The notes beneath the pieces are model-generated. The model ran no database searches, was not told where the DNA came from, and saw only the letters and a program-made list of their open reading frames with translations. Shown here in pieces: positions 42,913 through 50,815 of a DNA stretch of 64,000 nucleotides. The first letter of the stretch is position 1. Each line of letters starts with the position of its first letter. The stretch covers positions 144,286 through 208,285 of the forward strand of contig NZ_JABWQP020000010.1 of assembly GCF_014268505.2 (NCBI RefSeq). Reading direction: 5' to 3'. The position numbers and the translations under genes were made by a program. The stretch comes from Pseudomonas khorasanensis. Lineage in GTDB: Bacteria; Pseudomonadota; Gammaproteobacteria; Pseudomonadales; Pseudomonadaceae.

Positions 42913-43364
42913 GAACTGACCACCACCGGCGACCTGGCCGCCTCAAAAGCCCTGAGTACCCGAAGCGTTGCTTCCAGATCACTGCGCTCGACGCCTTCCA
43001 GCACCTCGAGGCGCAAGCGCACCAGCTCGGCTTCCACCGCTTGCACCAACTCACGGCCGGTCTCGGTCAGGCTCAGGCACTTGGCCCGGCGATCCTGAGC
43101 GTCTTCCGTACGACAGACGTAACCGGCATGGCACAGCTGATCGAGCAGGCGAACCAGCGACGGACTCTCCATCCCGGCCGCCTGCGCCACTTGCACCTGG
43201 CGCACGCCCTCGCCCAGACGCCCGATCATTAACAATGGAACGGCGCAGGCTTCGGAAATTCCATAGTTGACCAGCGTGGTCTGGCAGATTTTCCGCCAAT
43301 GCCGGGCGGCAACCACCATGGCACTGCTGATGTTCATCTGGAGACTGTCGAGGGAATCGGGCAC
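42909..43364 (-). CDS. MarR-family transcriptional regulator
   Basis: This 151-residue winged-helix repressor type has LLMIGRLGEGVRQVQVAQAAGMESPSLVRLLDQLCHAGYVCRTEDAQDRRAKCLSLTETG, the canonical MarR DNA-binding region with the DxRxK wing. It is the first gene of the pump operon and overlaps the FUSC gene by 4 bp, so repressor and pump are made from one message. The start is given as GTG; an internal ATG nine codons later is equally possible because neither has a clear ribosome site. An inverted repeat just upstream is its likely operator. Confidence 0.87.
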   Translation of the reverse strand: MPDSLDSLQMNISSAMVVAARHWRKICQTTLVNYGISEACAVPLLMIGRLGEGVRQVQVAQAAGMESPSLVRLLDQLCHAGYVCRTEDAQDRRAKCLSLTETGRELVQAVEAELVRLRLEVLEGVERSDLEATLRVLRAFEAARSPVVVSS

Positions 43365-43378
43365 GGGAAAACGGACAC

Positions 43379-43396
43379 TGTTAGTTTGCTAACTAT
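43379..43396 (-). promoter_or_regulatory. Putative MarR operator upstream of the FUSC pump operon
   Basis: The inverted repeat GTTAG-TTTG-CTAAC lies 15-30 bp before the MarR start codon, beside an AT-rich ATAGTTAGCAAACTAACAG context on the coding strand. MarR repressors commonly bind such sites over their own promoter. Assignment is by position and symmetry only. Confidence 0.55.
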
Positions 43397-43531
43397 CAAT
43401 ATCGCATCGCGGGGGATTTTCAGTCAAGTTTTGAAACAAATTGTGCCGCTGGTCGCCCATCTGTACGGGCGGTTCACAATTTTGTACTGCCAAGGTATAC
43501 ACGTCATCAGTACTTTTTACTGGAGCGTGAA

Positions 43532-43810
43532 ATGTCAAAACAAGCCGTTTTTACCATGAAGCTGGAGCCAGAGTTGCGCGAAGAATTCATGGCCGAAGCC
43601 GAGGCTGCACATCGGCCGGCTTCGCAAATCATGCGCGACATGATGCGTCAGTTTGTTCAAAGCCAACGAGAGGCGCGCGAATACGAAGCCTTCCTGCAGC
43701 GCAAGGTAGAGATCGCGCGGGAGTTCGTACGCGCGGGCGATGGCATGACTAATGAAGAGGTGGAAGCCGAGTTCGCTGCCAGGCGCAGGCGGGCAGAAGA
43801 TCAATTATGA
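43532..43810 (+). CDS. Type II antitoxin, ribbon-helix-helix type
   Basis: The 92-residue protein starts KQAVFTMKLEPELREEFMAEAEAAHRPASQIMRDMMRQFV, a ribbon-helix-helix DNA-binding domain, followed by a long charged helix and a C-terminal EVEAEFAARRRRAED tail that would clamp the toxin. It overlaps the toxin gene by 4 bp. The 167-bp upstream region has a small GTATAC palindrome at 43495-43500 and would carry the autoregulated promoter. Confidence 0.83.
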   Translation: MSKQAVFTMKLEPELREEFMAEAEAAHRPASQIMRDMMRQFVQSQREAREYEAFLQRKVEIAREFVRAGDGMTNEEVEAEFAARRRRAEDQL

Positions 43811-44088
43811 GGATTATATGGACGCCAGCCGCCGCACAGGATCGTGCAGACATTTGGAATTATTTGCAGGCCGCCAACCCGAGAGCGGCCATCGAGATGG
43901 ATCTGCGCTTCAATGAAGCGGTGCACCGCCTTTCCGACAACCCACTGAGTGGCCGTGCCGGACTCGTTGCCGGTACGCGCGAAGTCATACCCCATCCCAG
44001 TTACCGTCTCGTTTATCAAACGGAGCGGGACGCAGTCTGGATCATGGCGCTGGTTCATACGGCGCGGGCCTGGCCTCAGCCAAAGTGA
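43807..44088 (+). CDS. Type II toxin, RelE/ParE family
   Basis: The 93-residue protein MRIIWTPAAAQDRADIWNYLQAANPRAAIEMDLRFNEAVHRLSDNPLSGRAGLVAGTREVIPHPSYRLVYQTERDAVWIMALVHTARAWP has the RelE/ParE fold pattern: N-terminal strand, two helices, GREG-like turn (GTREVIPHPSYRLVYQ) and C-terminal LVHTARAWP. Whether it attacks ribosome-bound mRNA or gyrase cannot be told. It pairs with the upstream antitoxin and abuts the convergent DUF2789 gene with zero gap. Confidence 0.85.
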   Translation: MRIIWTPAAAQDRADIWNYLQAANPRAAIEMDLRFNEAVHRLSDNPLSGRAGLVAGTREVIPHPSYRLVYQTERDAVWIMALVHTARAWPQPK

Positions 44089-44334
44089 TCACCCCACCCG
44101 CCCCTTGCGCAACATCACATTCAACTGATCCACGACTTCCGCCCAGTCCGCGTCCTCCAGAATCTCGTCGCGCAGAAACTGCGCCTGGCTTTTCGTCCAG
44201 AAAAACGCGTCGGCCAGATGCAATTCCGGTTTGAGCGGGGAATGGCTGGCGATGAATTGGTCGATGCTGACCGGGTCGTCGGCGAGGCCGAGTTGTTTGA
44301 ACAGGGCCGGTAGGCTGTGCTGCGGATTTTCCAT
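44089..44334 (-). CDS. DUF2789-type small protein
   Basis: This 81-residue soluble protein, MENPQHSLPALFKQLGLADDPVSIDQFIASHSPLKPELHLADAFFWTKSQAQFLRDEILEDADWAEVVDQLNVMLRKGRVG, matches the small DUF2789 family of gammaproteobacteria as I recall it. It is helical and acidic, without signal or membrane segments. Its stop codon touches the stop codon of the convergent toxin gene. No function is known. Confidence 0.78.
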   Translation of the reverse strand: MENPQHSLPALFKQLGLADDPVSIDQFIASHSPLKPELHLADAFFWTKSQAQFLRDEILEDADWAEVVDQLNVMLRKGRVG

Positions 44335-44413
44335 GATGCAACTCCTCTGGAATTCGTGCTCTTACGTTACGCCGATTGACCCAGTTAAGTTGATCATAGC
44401 TGTCGCTGTCGGT

Positions 44414-45982
44414 TCAGGATTTCGCGGCGTCCCGCGACACTGCGGCCAGTTGCGCCGCTGGATAGACCGACTCCCATCCGCCGCCCAACGCTTTGTATAA
44501 ACCGACCATCGCCAGGGAAACGCCAGTCGAGCTTTCCACCCATTGTTCCTGCGTGGCGAGCAAGGCGCTCTGGACGGTGAGAACGTTGACGAAATCGACC
44601 ACGCCTTCCACGTATTGCTGCTGCGCGGTGCGCAGGGCGATCTGGTTCTGGCGGACGGCTTCGGCAAGGCTGTCGCGACGGCGTTGGCTGGCGTTGTAGG
44701 CAGTCAGTTGGTCATCAATTTCATGCCAGGCCCGCAGCACGGTTTGTTGATAAGCAATGGCCGCTTCCTGTTGCTGGGCTTCGCGCAATTGCAGCATCCC
44801 GCGCAAGCGTCCACCGTCGAACAGCGGCACGCTGAACTGCGGGCCGATGCCAAAAGCACGCGAGCCCCAGGAACCGAAATCGCTGAGTTGCATCGCCTGC
44901 GAACCGAGGTTGCCGGACAACGTGATGCGCGGGTAAAAATCACCCTTGGCCACGCCGATAGTGGCGGTGGCAGCATGCAAACGCGCTTCAGCCTGGCGGA
45001 TGTCCGGACGGCGCTCGGCCAGTTGCGATGGCAAGCCAATGGCGACTTTCAGGGGCGATTGCGGCACCGCCGCGTCTGTGGATAACTCCCTGGCCAAGGC
45101 CTGTGGCGGTTCGCCCATCAACAGGCTGATCGCATTGATCAGTTGCGCCTGACGCTGTTCAAGGGCTGGAAGGCGTGCCTCGATGGCGGCGACCTGCGCG
45201 GCGGCTTCGGCGACGTCCAGGTCGGTCGCCACGCCATCGGCCAGGCGCAGCTGCGACAGTTTCAGGCTGTGCCGGGCGACGTCGAGGTTCTGCTCGGTGA
45301 CGGCGCGGGTGTTCTGCACCCCGCGCAGCTGAATGTAGCTTTGCGCGGTGTCGGCGAGCACGGTCAGCAGCACACCGCGACGATCGTTTTCCGCCACTTC
45401 GAGACTGGCATCAGCGGCTTCGGTTTCACGGCGCACGCGGCCCCAGAAGTCCAGTTCCCACGAGGCCGAGAAGCCGGCGCCCCAGAGGTTGAAAGCGGAG
45501 TCCCCGTTGTGTCCGGACGGGTCGTTCAGGCCCTCGCCACTGTTGCGCTTGCGTGCGTAGCTGCCGGTGGCGGCGCTGTTCGGATAACGCTCGGCGGTGA
45601 TCACCTGACGGGCAGCGCGGCTTTGCTGCAGGCGGCTGCTGGCCAGTTGCAGGTCGAGATTGCTGTTCAGTGCGCGCTGGGTGAGCGCCGAAAGCTGTGG
45701 GTCGTTGAAGACTTCCCACCAGCGCTCGTTCAGGGGCTCGCTGACGGCTTTGCTCGGGGCGGATTGGCTCGGCTTGGCCCAGTCGGCGGGTCGCGTGGCT
45801 TGAGGTTTCTGGAAGTCGGGGCCGATGGTGCAGGCGGTGAGACTCATTGTGAACAAGGCACTGAAGGTGAGTTGCTGCCACTGGCGCTTTCGCGAGCAGG
45901 CTCGCTCCCACATTCTGGAATGCGTTACCCTTGTGGGAGCGAGCCTGCTCGCGAAGGCGGCAGCCGATTCAACACTGATCAT
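44414..45982 (-). CDS. Outer-membrane efflux lipoprotein, NodT family, with a REPIN inside its signal-peptide region
   Basis: This is the outer-membrane factor of an EmrAB-like pump. The lipobox LTAC and mature start TIGPDFQKPQATRPADW, two OEP repeats (about 100-300 and 305-505) and RPDIRQAEARLHAATATIGVAKGDFYPRITLSGN define the family. The ATG at 45982 overlaps the HlyD stop (ATGA), the usual coupled start. However, codons about 9-32 read through a REPIN in frame, giving FASRLAPT and WERACSRKR before the true hydrophobic core QQLTFSALFTMSLTAC. An ATG inside the REPIN (45913) is the alternative start. Export may work from either, or be impaired. Confidence 0.82.
   Translation of the reverse strand: MISVESAAAFASRLAPTRVTHSRMWERACSRKRQWQQLTFSALFTMSLTACTIGPDFQKPQATRPADWAKPSQSAPSKAVSEPLNERWWEVFNDPQLSALTQRALNSNLDLQLASSRLQQSRAARQVITAERYPNSAATGSYARKRNSGEGLNDPSGHNGDSAFNLWGAGFSASWELDFWGRVRRETEAADASLEVAENDRRGVLLTVLADTAQSYIQLRGVQNTRAVTEQNLDVARHSLKLSQLRLADGVATDLDVAEAAAQVAAIEARLPALEQRQAQLINAISLLMGEPPQALARELSTDAAVPQSPLKVAIGLPSQLAERRPDIRQAEARLHAATATIGVAKGDFYPRITLSGNLGSQAMQLSDFGSWGSRAFGIGPQFSVPLFDGGRLRGMLQLREAQQQEAAIAYQQTVLRAWHEIDDQLTAYNASQRRRDSLAEAVRQNQIALRTAQQQYVEGVVDFVNVLTVQSALLATQEQWVESSTGVSLAMVGLYKALGGGWESVYPAAQLAAVSRDAAKS
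45889..45957. repeat. REPIN overlapping the 5' end of a coding sequence
   Basis: The arms TTTCGCGAGCAGGCTCGCTCC and GGAGCGAGCCTGCTCGCGAA span about 69 bp. Unlike all other copies in the window it lies within an open reading frame, between the coupled start codon and the lipoprotein signal core of the outer-membrane efflux gene. Confidence 0.88.
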
Positions 45983-47049
45983 CGTTGCGTCACCTCGCGC
46001 CCGGAGGCCGCGGGACTCGCCGTATCAATACTCGCCTCAACCGACATCCCCACCCGCAGCCGCTCGGCCAATGACTGGCCCGGCGCCAAAACAACTTTCA
46101 CCGGAATGCGCTGTACGACCTTGGTGAAGTTCCCCGTCGCGTTGTCCGGTTTCACCGCCGCGAAGGTCACGCCCGTTGCCGGCGCAATACTTTCGACACG
46201 CCCGCTCAAGGCTTCGCCGCCGAGGCTGTCGACACGCACTTGCACATCCTGCCCCGGCTGCACGTCGGTCAATTGGGTTTCCTGAAAGTTGGCGACCACA
46301 TAAGCCTGCTGCAAGGGCACTACCGCCAGCAGTTTGCTGCCCGGCGTCACGTAGGCACCGACGCGCACCGCTCGCTCACCGATCATGCCGTCCTGCGGCG
46401 CGGTGATGCGCGTGTAGGACAGGTTGAAACTGGCGATTTCCAGCGCCGCTTGGGCGTGCTTCAAATTGCCTTCGGCAGCGTTGCGCTGGGCGGCAAGAAT
46501 CTCGACCTGCTTGCGTTCGGCCGCCAGTTTCGCTGTTGCAGTGTCGAGCCGGGCAGACGCCTGATCGATGCGGGTGCGCGCTTGCTGCGCGTTCTGCACC
46601 GTGCCGGCGCCGACGCCGGCGAGGTGGTTGTAGCGGTTCAATTCCTGCTGGGCGAAAGCCATCTGAGCCTTGGCCGAGACCACCGAGGCTTGCGCCTGGG
46701 CGATCAACGACGCCTGCCGCTCCAGGGTCGCGTTGGCGTTCTGCAGCTGCGCCCGTGCCACCAGCGTCTGCGCATCCGCCGCTTCGGCTGCCGCGCGCAG
46801 ATCACGATCATCGATCAGCGCCAGCAACTGCCCGGCCTTTACCTGCTGGTTGTCTTCGACCAGCACCTGCTTGATGAAGCCCGCCACACGCGGCACGACC
46901 AGGGTGAAGTCGGCCGAGACGAAGGCGTCATTGGTGGTTTGCTCGGTGCGTTTGCCGAACAGCCCGGGCATCGCCAGGTACACCAGCACACCGACCGCCA
47001 GTGCGGCGGCCACAGCCACCGCGAGTTTTTGCTTGGTTTGAGTCGTCAT
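45979..47049 (-). CDS. HlyD-family membrane fusion protein (EmrA-like)
   Basis: This 356-residue adaptor has a membrane anchor (about residues 8-28), the hairpin domain FTLVVPRVAGFIKQVLVEDNQQVKAGQLLALIDDRD, a long alpha-helical hairpin (about 90-200) and the beta domain SYTRITAPQDGMIGERAVRVGAYVTPGSKLLAVV. It links the MFS pump with the outer-membrane factor. The ATG preceded by GAAGG is used in place of a TTG six codons upstream. Its stop overlaps the ATG of the outer-membrane factor gene. Confidence 0.9.
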   Translation of the reverse strand: MTTQTKQKLAVAVAAALAVGVLVYLAMPGLFGKRTEQTTNDAFVSADFTLVVPRVAGFIKQVLVEDNQQVKAGQLLALIDDRDLRAAAEAADAQTLVARAQLQNANATLERQASLIAQAQASVVSAKAQMAFAQQELNRYNHLAGVGAGTVQNAQQARTRIDQASARLDTATAKLAAERKQVEILAAQRNAAEGNLKHAQAALEIASFNLSYTRITAPQDGMIGERAVRVGAYVTPGSKLLAVVPLQQAYVVANFQETQLTDVQPGQDVQVRVDSLGGEALSGRVESIAPATGVTFAAVKPDNATGNFTKVVQRIPVKVVLAPGQSLAERLRVGMSVEASIDTASPAASGREVTQR

Positions 47050-47074
47050 AAAAACCTTCTGTTTCAATGCAGCA

Positions 47075-48613
47075 TCAGGTGGGCGCGCGCGGCGGATAGA
47101 TCCGCGTCGGCAGCCAGAAAATCAGCAGGATCAACGCCACGGCGACGCCGGCCATGCACACGTAGAGATCGGACGAAGTCAGCACCACGGCCTGCTCGTG
47201 CAGACGGTGAGCGAGGCCCGGATCGCTGTGGTCGGCCAGCGGCGAATTGCCGAGGTTGTCGACCAACATGGTCGAATGGAAATGCAGGCGCGAGGTGGTC
47301 AGCGCCTCGATCACACCGGTGGCAACCACTGCCGCCAGGCCCTTGACCGTGTTGAACCACGCCGACGCGAACGGCCCCTCCATCGGTGTGATACTGCCAG
47401 TCGACAGCATCAGCAGCGGCAACACCGCCATCGGCTGGCCGAAAATCTGCAGCCATTGCAGAACGTAGAAATCATCACGAATCCACGCCGACGTCAGATG
47501 CGAACCGCCCAGGCAGGACAGCGCGAGCATGCCCAGACCAATGCCGAGCACCCAGCGGCAATCGACCCAGCGCAAGTTGCACAGCGCTGCCACCAATGGC
47601 AGCGCAACCAACTGCGGCAACGCGGCAATCAGCATGATCGGCGCCGTCTGGGCCGGACGGTAACCTTGAACCTGGGCCAGATAACTCGACGGGATCAGCA
47701 CCACCGCCAGCAGCACGATCAGCACACCGGCAAGCGTAATCAGCGCAAACAACAGATTGCGGATGCCAAGCATCTGCAACTTGAAGAACGGAATCGGCTG
47801 CGACCACTCATTGATCAGAAAGGCCACCAGCAGCAGCGAGCCGGCGCCGAGCAAGGCACAGATCAGATTCGATTCGAACCAGTCCAGTCGATTGCCCTGC
47901 AACAGGCCGATAACCAGCATGCAGATCGCCGGAAAGCCCAGCAGCAACCCCTTCCAGTTGAACGATTTGAGGCGCTCCAGACGCAACGGGTCCTGCGGCA
48001 AACCGTACGCCACCGCAGCCATGGCGATCAGGCACGGCACGATGATTTGCCAGAACGTCCACTGCCAGCCGACGTATTCAGTCCACAGCCCCGCCAGCGG
48101 CGTGCCGAGCCCCGGGCCGAATGTCGCGGTCAGCGCATAGCCGGCCAGTCCGTAGAGCTTGATATTGGCCGGCAGAAAGCGCAGTGCGACGGTCATCAGC
48201 ATCGGTGGTAATGCCCCGCCGGCCAGACCTTGAAGGGTGCGCATCAGCAGCAGGCTTTCGTAGTTCGGCGCAAACGGGCATAGCACGCCGAGCAAGGTGA
48301 ACACGCTGATCGCGCACAGCGTGAAGCGGCGCAGCGAGAAGGTCACTGAGCACCACGGCGCGAAAGCCATGGCCGCAACCGAAGTGGCGGTGTAACTGGC
48401 GACCAGCCAGGTGCCTTCGTCATAACCGATGTGCAAAGCGCCGCGAATGTCGGCCAGCGCGACTTTGGTGACCATTTCGTTGAGGCCGCTGACCAGCACT
48501 GCCAACAGCACGCCAACCAGACCAATGATGATCCGCGCCCCGAATACCGGTGGCGCGGCCGCCGATGCCGGGCTGGCCGCGGCAAGGGGCGCCGAGACCG
48601 TCAGGGATGTCAT
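47075..48613 (-). CDS. MFS drug:H+ antiporter, DHA2 family (EmrB-like, 14 TM)
   Basis: The 512-residue transporter has about 14 membrane segments beginning at ARIIIGLVGVLLAVLVSGLNEMVTKVALADIRGALHI, with YDEGTWLVASYTATSVAAMAF, RTLQGLAGGALPPMLMT and the motif-C-like region GYALTATFGPGLGTPLAGLWTEYVGWQWTFWQ. It exports drugs or organic compounds with the HlyD and OMF proteins encoded downstream. The start at MTSLTVSAPLAAA follows CCGGAG; the frame remains open for 84 codons upstream, but this passes through a REPIN. A LysR gene lies behind it on the same strand. Confidence 0.9.
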   Translation of the reverse strand: MTSLTVSAPLAAASPASAAAPPVFGARIIIGLVGVLLAVLVSGLNEMVTKVALADIRGALHIGYDEGTWLVASYTATSVAAMAFAPWCSVTFSLRRFTLCAISVFTLLGVLCPFAPNYESLLLMRTLQGLAGGALPPMLMTVALRFLPANIKLYGLAGYALTATFGPGLGTPLAGLWTEYVGWQWTFWQIIVPCLIAMAAVAYGLPQDPLRLERLKSFNWKGLLLGFPAICMLVIGLLQGNRLDWFESNLICALLGAGSLLLVAFLINEWSQPIPFFKLQMLGIRNLLFALITLAGVLIVLLAVVLIPSSYLAQVQGYRPAQTAPIMLIAALPQLVALPLVAALCNLRWVDCRWVLGIGLGMLALSCLGGSHLTSAWIRDDFYVLQWLQIFGQPMAVLPLLMLSTGSITPMEGPFASAWFNTVKGLAAVVATGVIEALTTSRLHFHSTMLVDNLGNSPLADHSDPGLAHRLHEQAVVLTSSDLYVCMAGVAVALILLIFWLPTRIYPPRAPT

Positions 48614-48725
48614 GAGTGAAACTCCGGGAAGGGAAATACCGGAGCATTTTAGTGGGGCGTAATGCTGACGAAAATTGACTTGTTGGCAGGTTATAAATGC
48701 GTCAGACACAACGGTTGATACTGAT

Positions 48726-48813
48726 GTGGGAGCGAGCCTGCTCGCGAAAGCGGTGGAACAGTCGCCACTGAAGTGACTGGCCCGACGCCTTCGCGAGCAG
48801 GCTCGCTCCCACA
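48726..48813. repeat. REPIN
   Basis: Two inverted REPs about 40 bp apart lie between the LysR gene and the MFS pump gene, in the presumed pump promoter region or LysR 3' end. Confidence 0.92.
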
Positions 48814-48836
48814 GGAAATCTCTGATGTCTGACGAT

Positions 48837-49754
48837 TTATGGCTGTGCCGCCAACCACGTTTCATCGCAGCAAGTCTTGAGCGTTTCGCGCAACCAGCGG
48901 TGGGCCGGGTCCTTGTCGAAGCGCGGATGCCAAGCCTGCGTGAGCATCAGCATGGGCAGCGGAATCGGCAGATCGAATGAACGCAGCTTCAGGCCCAGTC
49001 GCCGCACGCTCAGCAGCGCTTCCTTGGGCACGGGCAGGATCAGGTCGGAGTCCGGCAAGGCAAACATTGCCGCATGAAAGCTCGGCGCGATCACCGCCAC
49101 TCGGCGCTCCAGCCCCAATGCATTGAGCGCGGTGTCGATGGGACCTCGGGCAATGCCTCGGCGCGACATGCTGATGTGGGAGAACCCGGCGTAACGCTCG
49201 GCCGTGATTTCACCGTCAAGCAATGGGTGGTCCTCGCGCACCAGGCCGACGAAATGGGTAGAGAACAGGTTCTGGATTTTCACTTCCGGAGTCACCGGCC
49301 GGGTATTGCTGACGCTCAGGTCGATGCGCCCTTCGCGCAGCGCCTCGTCGTCGCCATCGCCCTCCGGAACAAACCGCAGCTCGCAGTGCGGGGCGAGCTG
49401 GTCGAGGGTATCGAACAGCTTGCCGCCGTAGACACCGACGAAAAAGTCATTGGCGCGAATGCTGAAACGCCGCCGCAAGGTGCCCAGTTCCACGGTGTCG
49501 GCGGAGCGGAACAGCAGCGCCGCCTGCTCGACTACATCGCGCACTTGTTCGCGCAGCTCAAGGGCTTTGGGCGTCGGCACCAGGCCACGCCCGGCGCGCA
49601 CCAGAATCGGATCGCCAATGGCTTCGCGGATTCGGGTCAATGTGCGACTCATGGCGGCCGGGCTGAGGTTCATTCGCCGCGCGGCGCCGACCACGCTGCC
49701 CTCGTCGAGCAAAGCGTCGAGGGCGACCAGAAGGTTCATGTCCGGGAGTTGCAT
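48837..49754 (-). CDS. LysR-family transcriptional regulator
   Basis: This 305-residue regulator has an N-terminal winged helix MQLPDMNLLVALDALLDEGSVVGAARRMNLSPAAMSRTLTRIREAIGDPILVRAGRGLVPTPKA and a C-terminal effector domain (about 90-300, RANDFFVGVYGG, LSVSNTRPVTPEV). The type resembles NodD/PcpR-like LysR proteins. It lies on the same strand, upstream of the MFS pump operon, and about 175 bp from the TauD-ABC operon's end. Control of the pump is the likelier role. ATG is preferred over a GTG three codons upstream. Confidence 0.85.
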   Translation of the reverse strand: MQLPDMNLLVALDALLDEGSVVGAARRMNLSPAAMSRTLTRIREAIGDPILVRAGRGLVPTPKALELREQVRDVVEQAALLFRSADTVELGTLRRRFSIRANDFFVGVYGGKLFDTLDQLAPHCELRFVPEGDGDDEALREGRIDLSVSNTRPVTPEVKIQNLFSTHFVGLVREDHPLLDGEITAERYAGFSHISMSRRGIARGPIDTALNALGLERRVAVIAPSFHAAMFALPDSDLILPVPKEALLSVRRLGLKLRSFDLPIPLPMLMLTQAWHPRFDKDPAHRWLRETLKTCCDETWLAAQP

Positions 49755-49839
49755 GCTGAGCACTCTTGGCTGATCTGGATTGATCCGGGCGCAATGCTAA
49801 CAAACATCCTTCTAGAGTGGCGGTGCCACCGCTGGCCTC

Positions 49840-49905
49840 ATCGCGAGCAGGCTCGCTCCCACCTTGGAATGCATTCTCCTCTGGGAGCGAGCTTGCTCGC
49901 GAAGA
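49840..49905. repeat. REPIN
   Basis: Close-spaced inverted REPs (TCGCGAGCAGGCTCGCTCCCAC and TGGGAGCGAGCTTGCTCGCGA) lie between the ABC permease stop and the LysR gene. Confidence 0.92.
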
Positions 49906-49928
49906 GGCCGGCCCAGCCAACGAAAATC

Positions 49929-50795
49929 TTATCGCTGCATACCCCACCGCTTGACGGTCACGCGTTCGAGGGTGGCAAACACCAGATTCTCCACCAGCAG
50001 GCCAATCAGGATCACCACCGCCAACCCCGCGAACACCTTGTCGGTGTACAGCTCGTTGCGATTCTGGAAGATGTACCAGCCCAGGCCACCCTTTCCGCTG
50101 GTCGCACCAAACACCAGTTCCGCCGCGATCAGCGTTCGCCAGGCAAACGCCCAGCCGATTTTCAGCCCCGCCAGAATCGATGGCAGCGCCGCCGGGATCA
50201 GTACGAACAACACCAGGCGCAAACCCTTGAGCCCATAATTTCGGCCAGCCATGCGCAAGGTTTCCGAGACGCCCAGAAACCCGGCGTAGGTATTCAGCGC
50301 CAGCGCCCACAAAACCGAATGCACCAGCACGAAAATCAGGCTGTTCTGCCCCAGCCCGAACCACAACAATGCCAGCGGCAGCAGGGCAATCGCCGGCAAC
50401 GGGTTGAACATCGACGTCAGTGTGCTCAACAGATCGCGACCCAGTTGGGTCGAGACTGCCAACGTGGTCAGCGCGAACGCCAGGACGATGCCGATCAGGT
50501 ACCCCTTGATCAGCACCACCAACGATATCCACACTTTTTCCAGCAGCTCGCCACTGAGCACGCCGTCGAACAGGGCATGCGCGGTCTGCAGAAATCCCGG
50601 CAGCATCAGGTCGTTGTTCTGAATCCGCGCGACCACTTCCCAGATGATCGCCAATACGATCAGGATCAGGCTTTTGCGCAGCCAGCCTTGTTGCCACAGC
50701 CGTGTGCCGAGTGGCAGTTCACGCTCGACCGGAACGTCGGTCAGCGGCTCGAGCACGGTTTCGAATTCTTCACGCACAGATGATGAAAGGCTCAT
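49929..50795 (-). CDS. ABC transporter permease, SsuC/TauC-like
   Basis: This 288-residue inner-membrane permease has about six segments from residue 43 on, and the EAA-loop region GVSETLRMAGRNYGLKGLRLVLFVLIPAALPSILAGLKIGWAFAWRTLIAAELVFGATSGKGGLGWYIF, typical of nitrate/sulfonate/taurine permeases. I prefer the ATG after CCAGGAGG over an upstream TTG that overlaps the ATPase stop. It is the last gene of a dioxygenase-ATPase-permease operon in which no binding-protein gene is found. Confidence 0.87.
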   Translation of the reverse strand: MSLSSSVREEFETVLEPLTDVPVERELPLGTRLWQQGWLRKSLILIVLAIIWEVVARIQNNDLMLPGFLQTAHALFDGVLSGELLEKVWISLVVLIKGYLIGIVLAFALTTLAVSTQLGRDLLSTLTSMFNPLPAIALLPLALLWFGLGQNSLIFVLVHSVLWALALNTYAGFLGVSETLRMAGRNYGLKGLRLVLFVLIPAALPSILAGLKIGWAFAWRTLIAAELVFGATSGKGGLGWYIFQNRNELYTDKVFAGLAVVILIGLLVENLVFATLERVTVKRWGMQR

Positions 50796-50815
50796 CGGGT
50801 AATCCTCCTGGCCGC

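Noticed and set aside
48614..48865. N-terminal extension of the MFS transporter through a REPIN
   Set aside because: A good ribosome site and the usual EmrB-type N-terminus place the start at 48613; the upstream frame is fortuitous.
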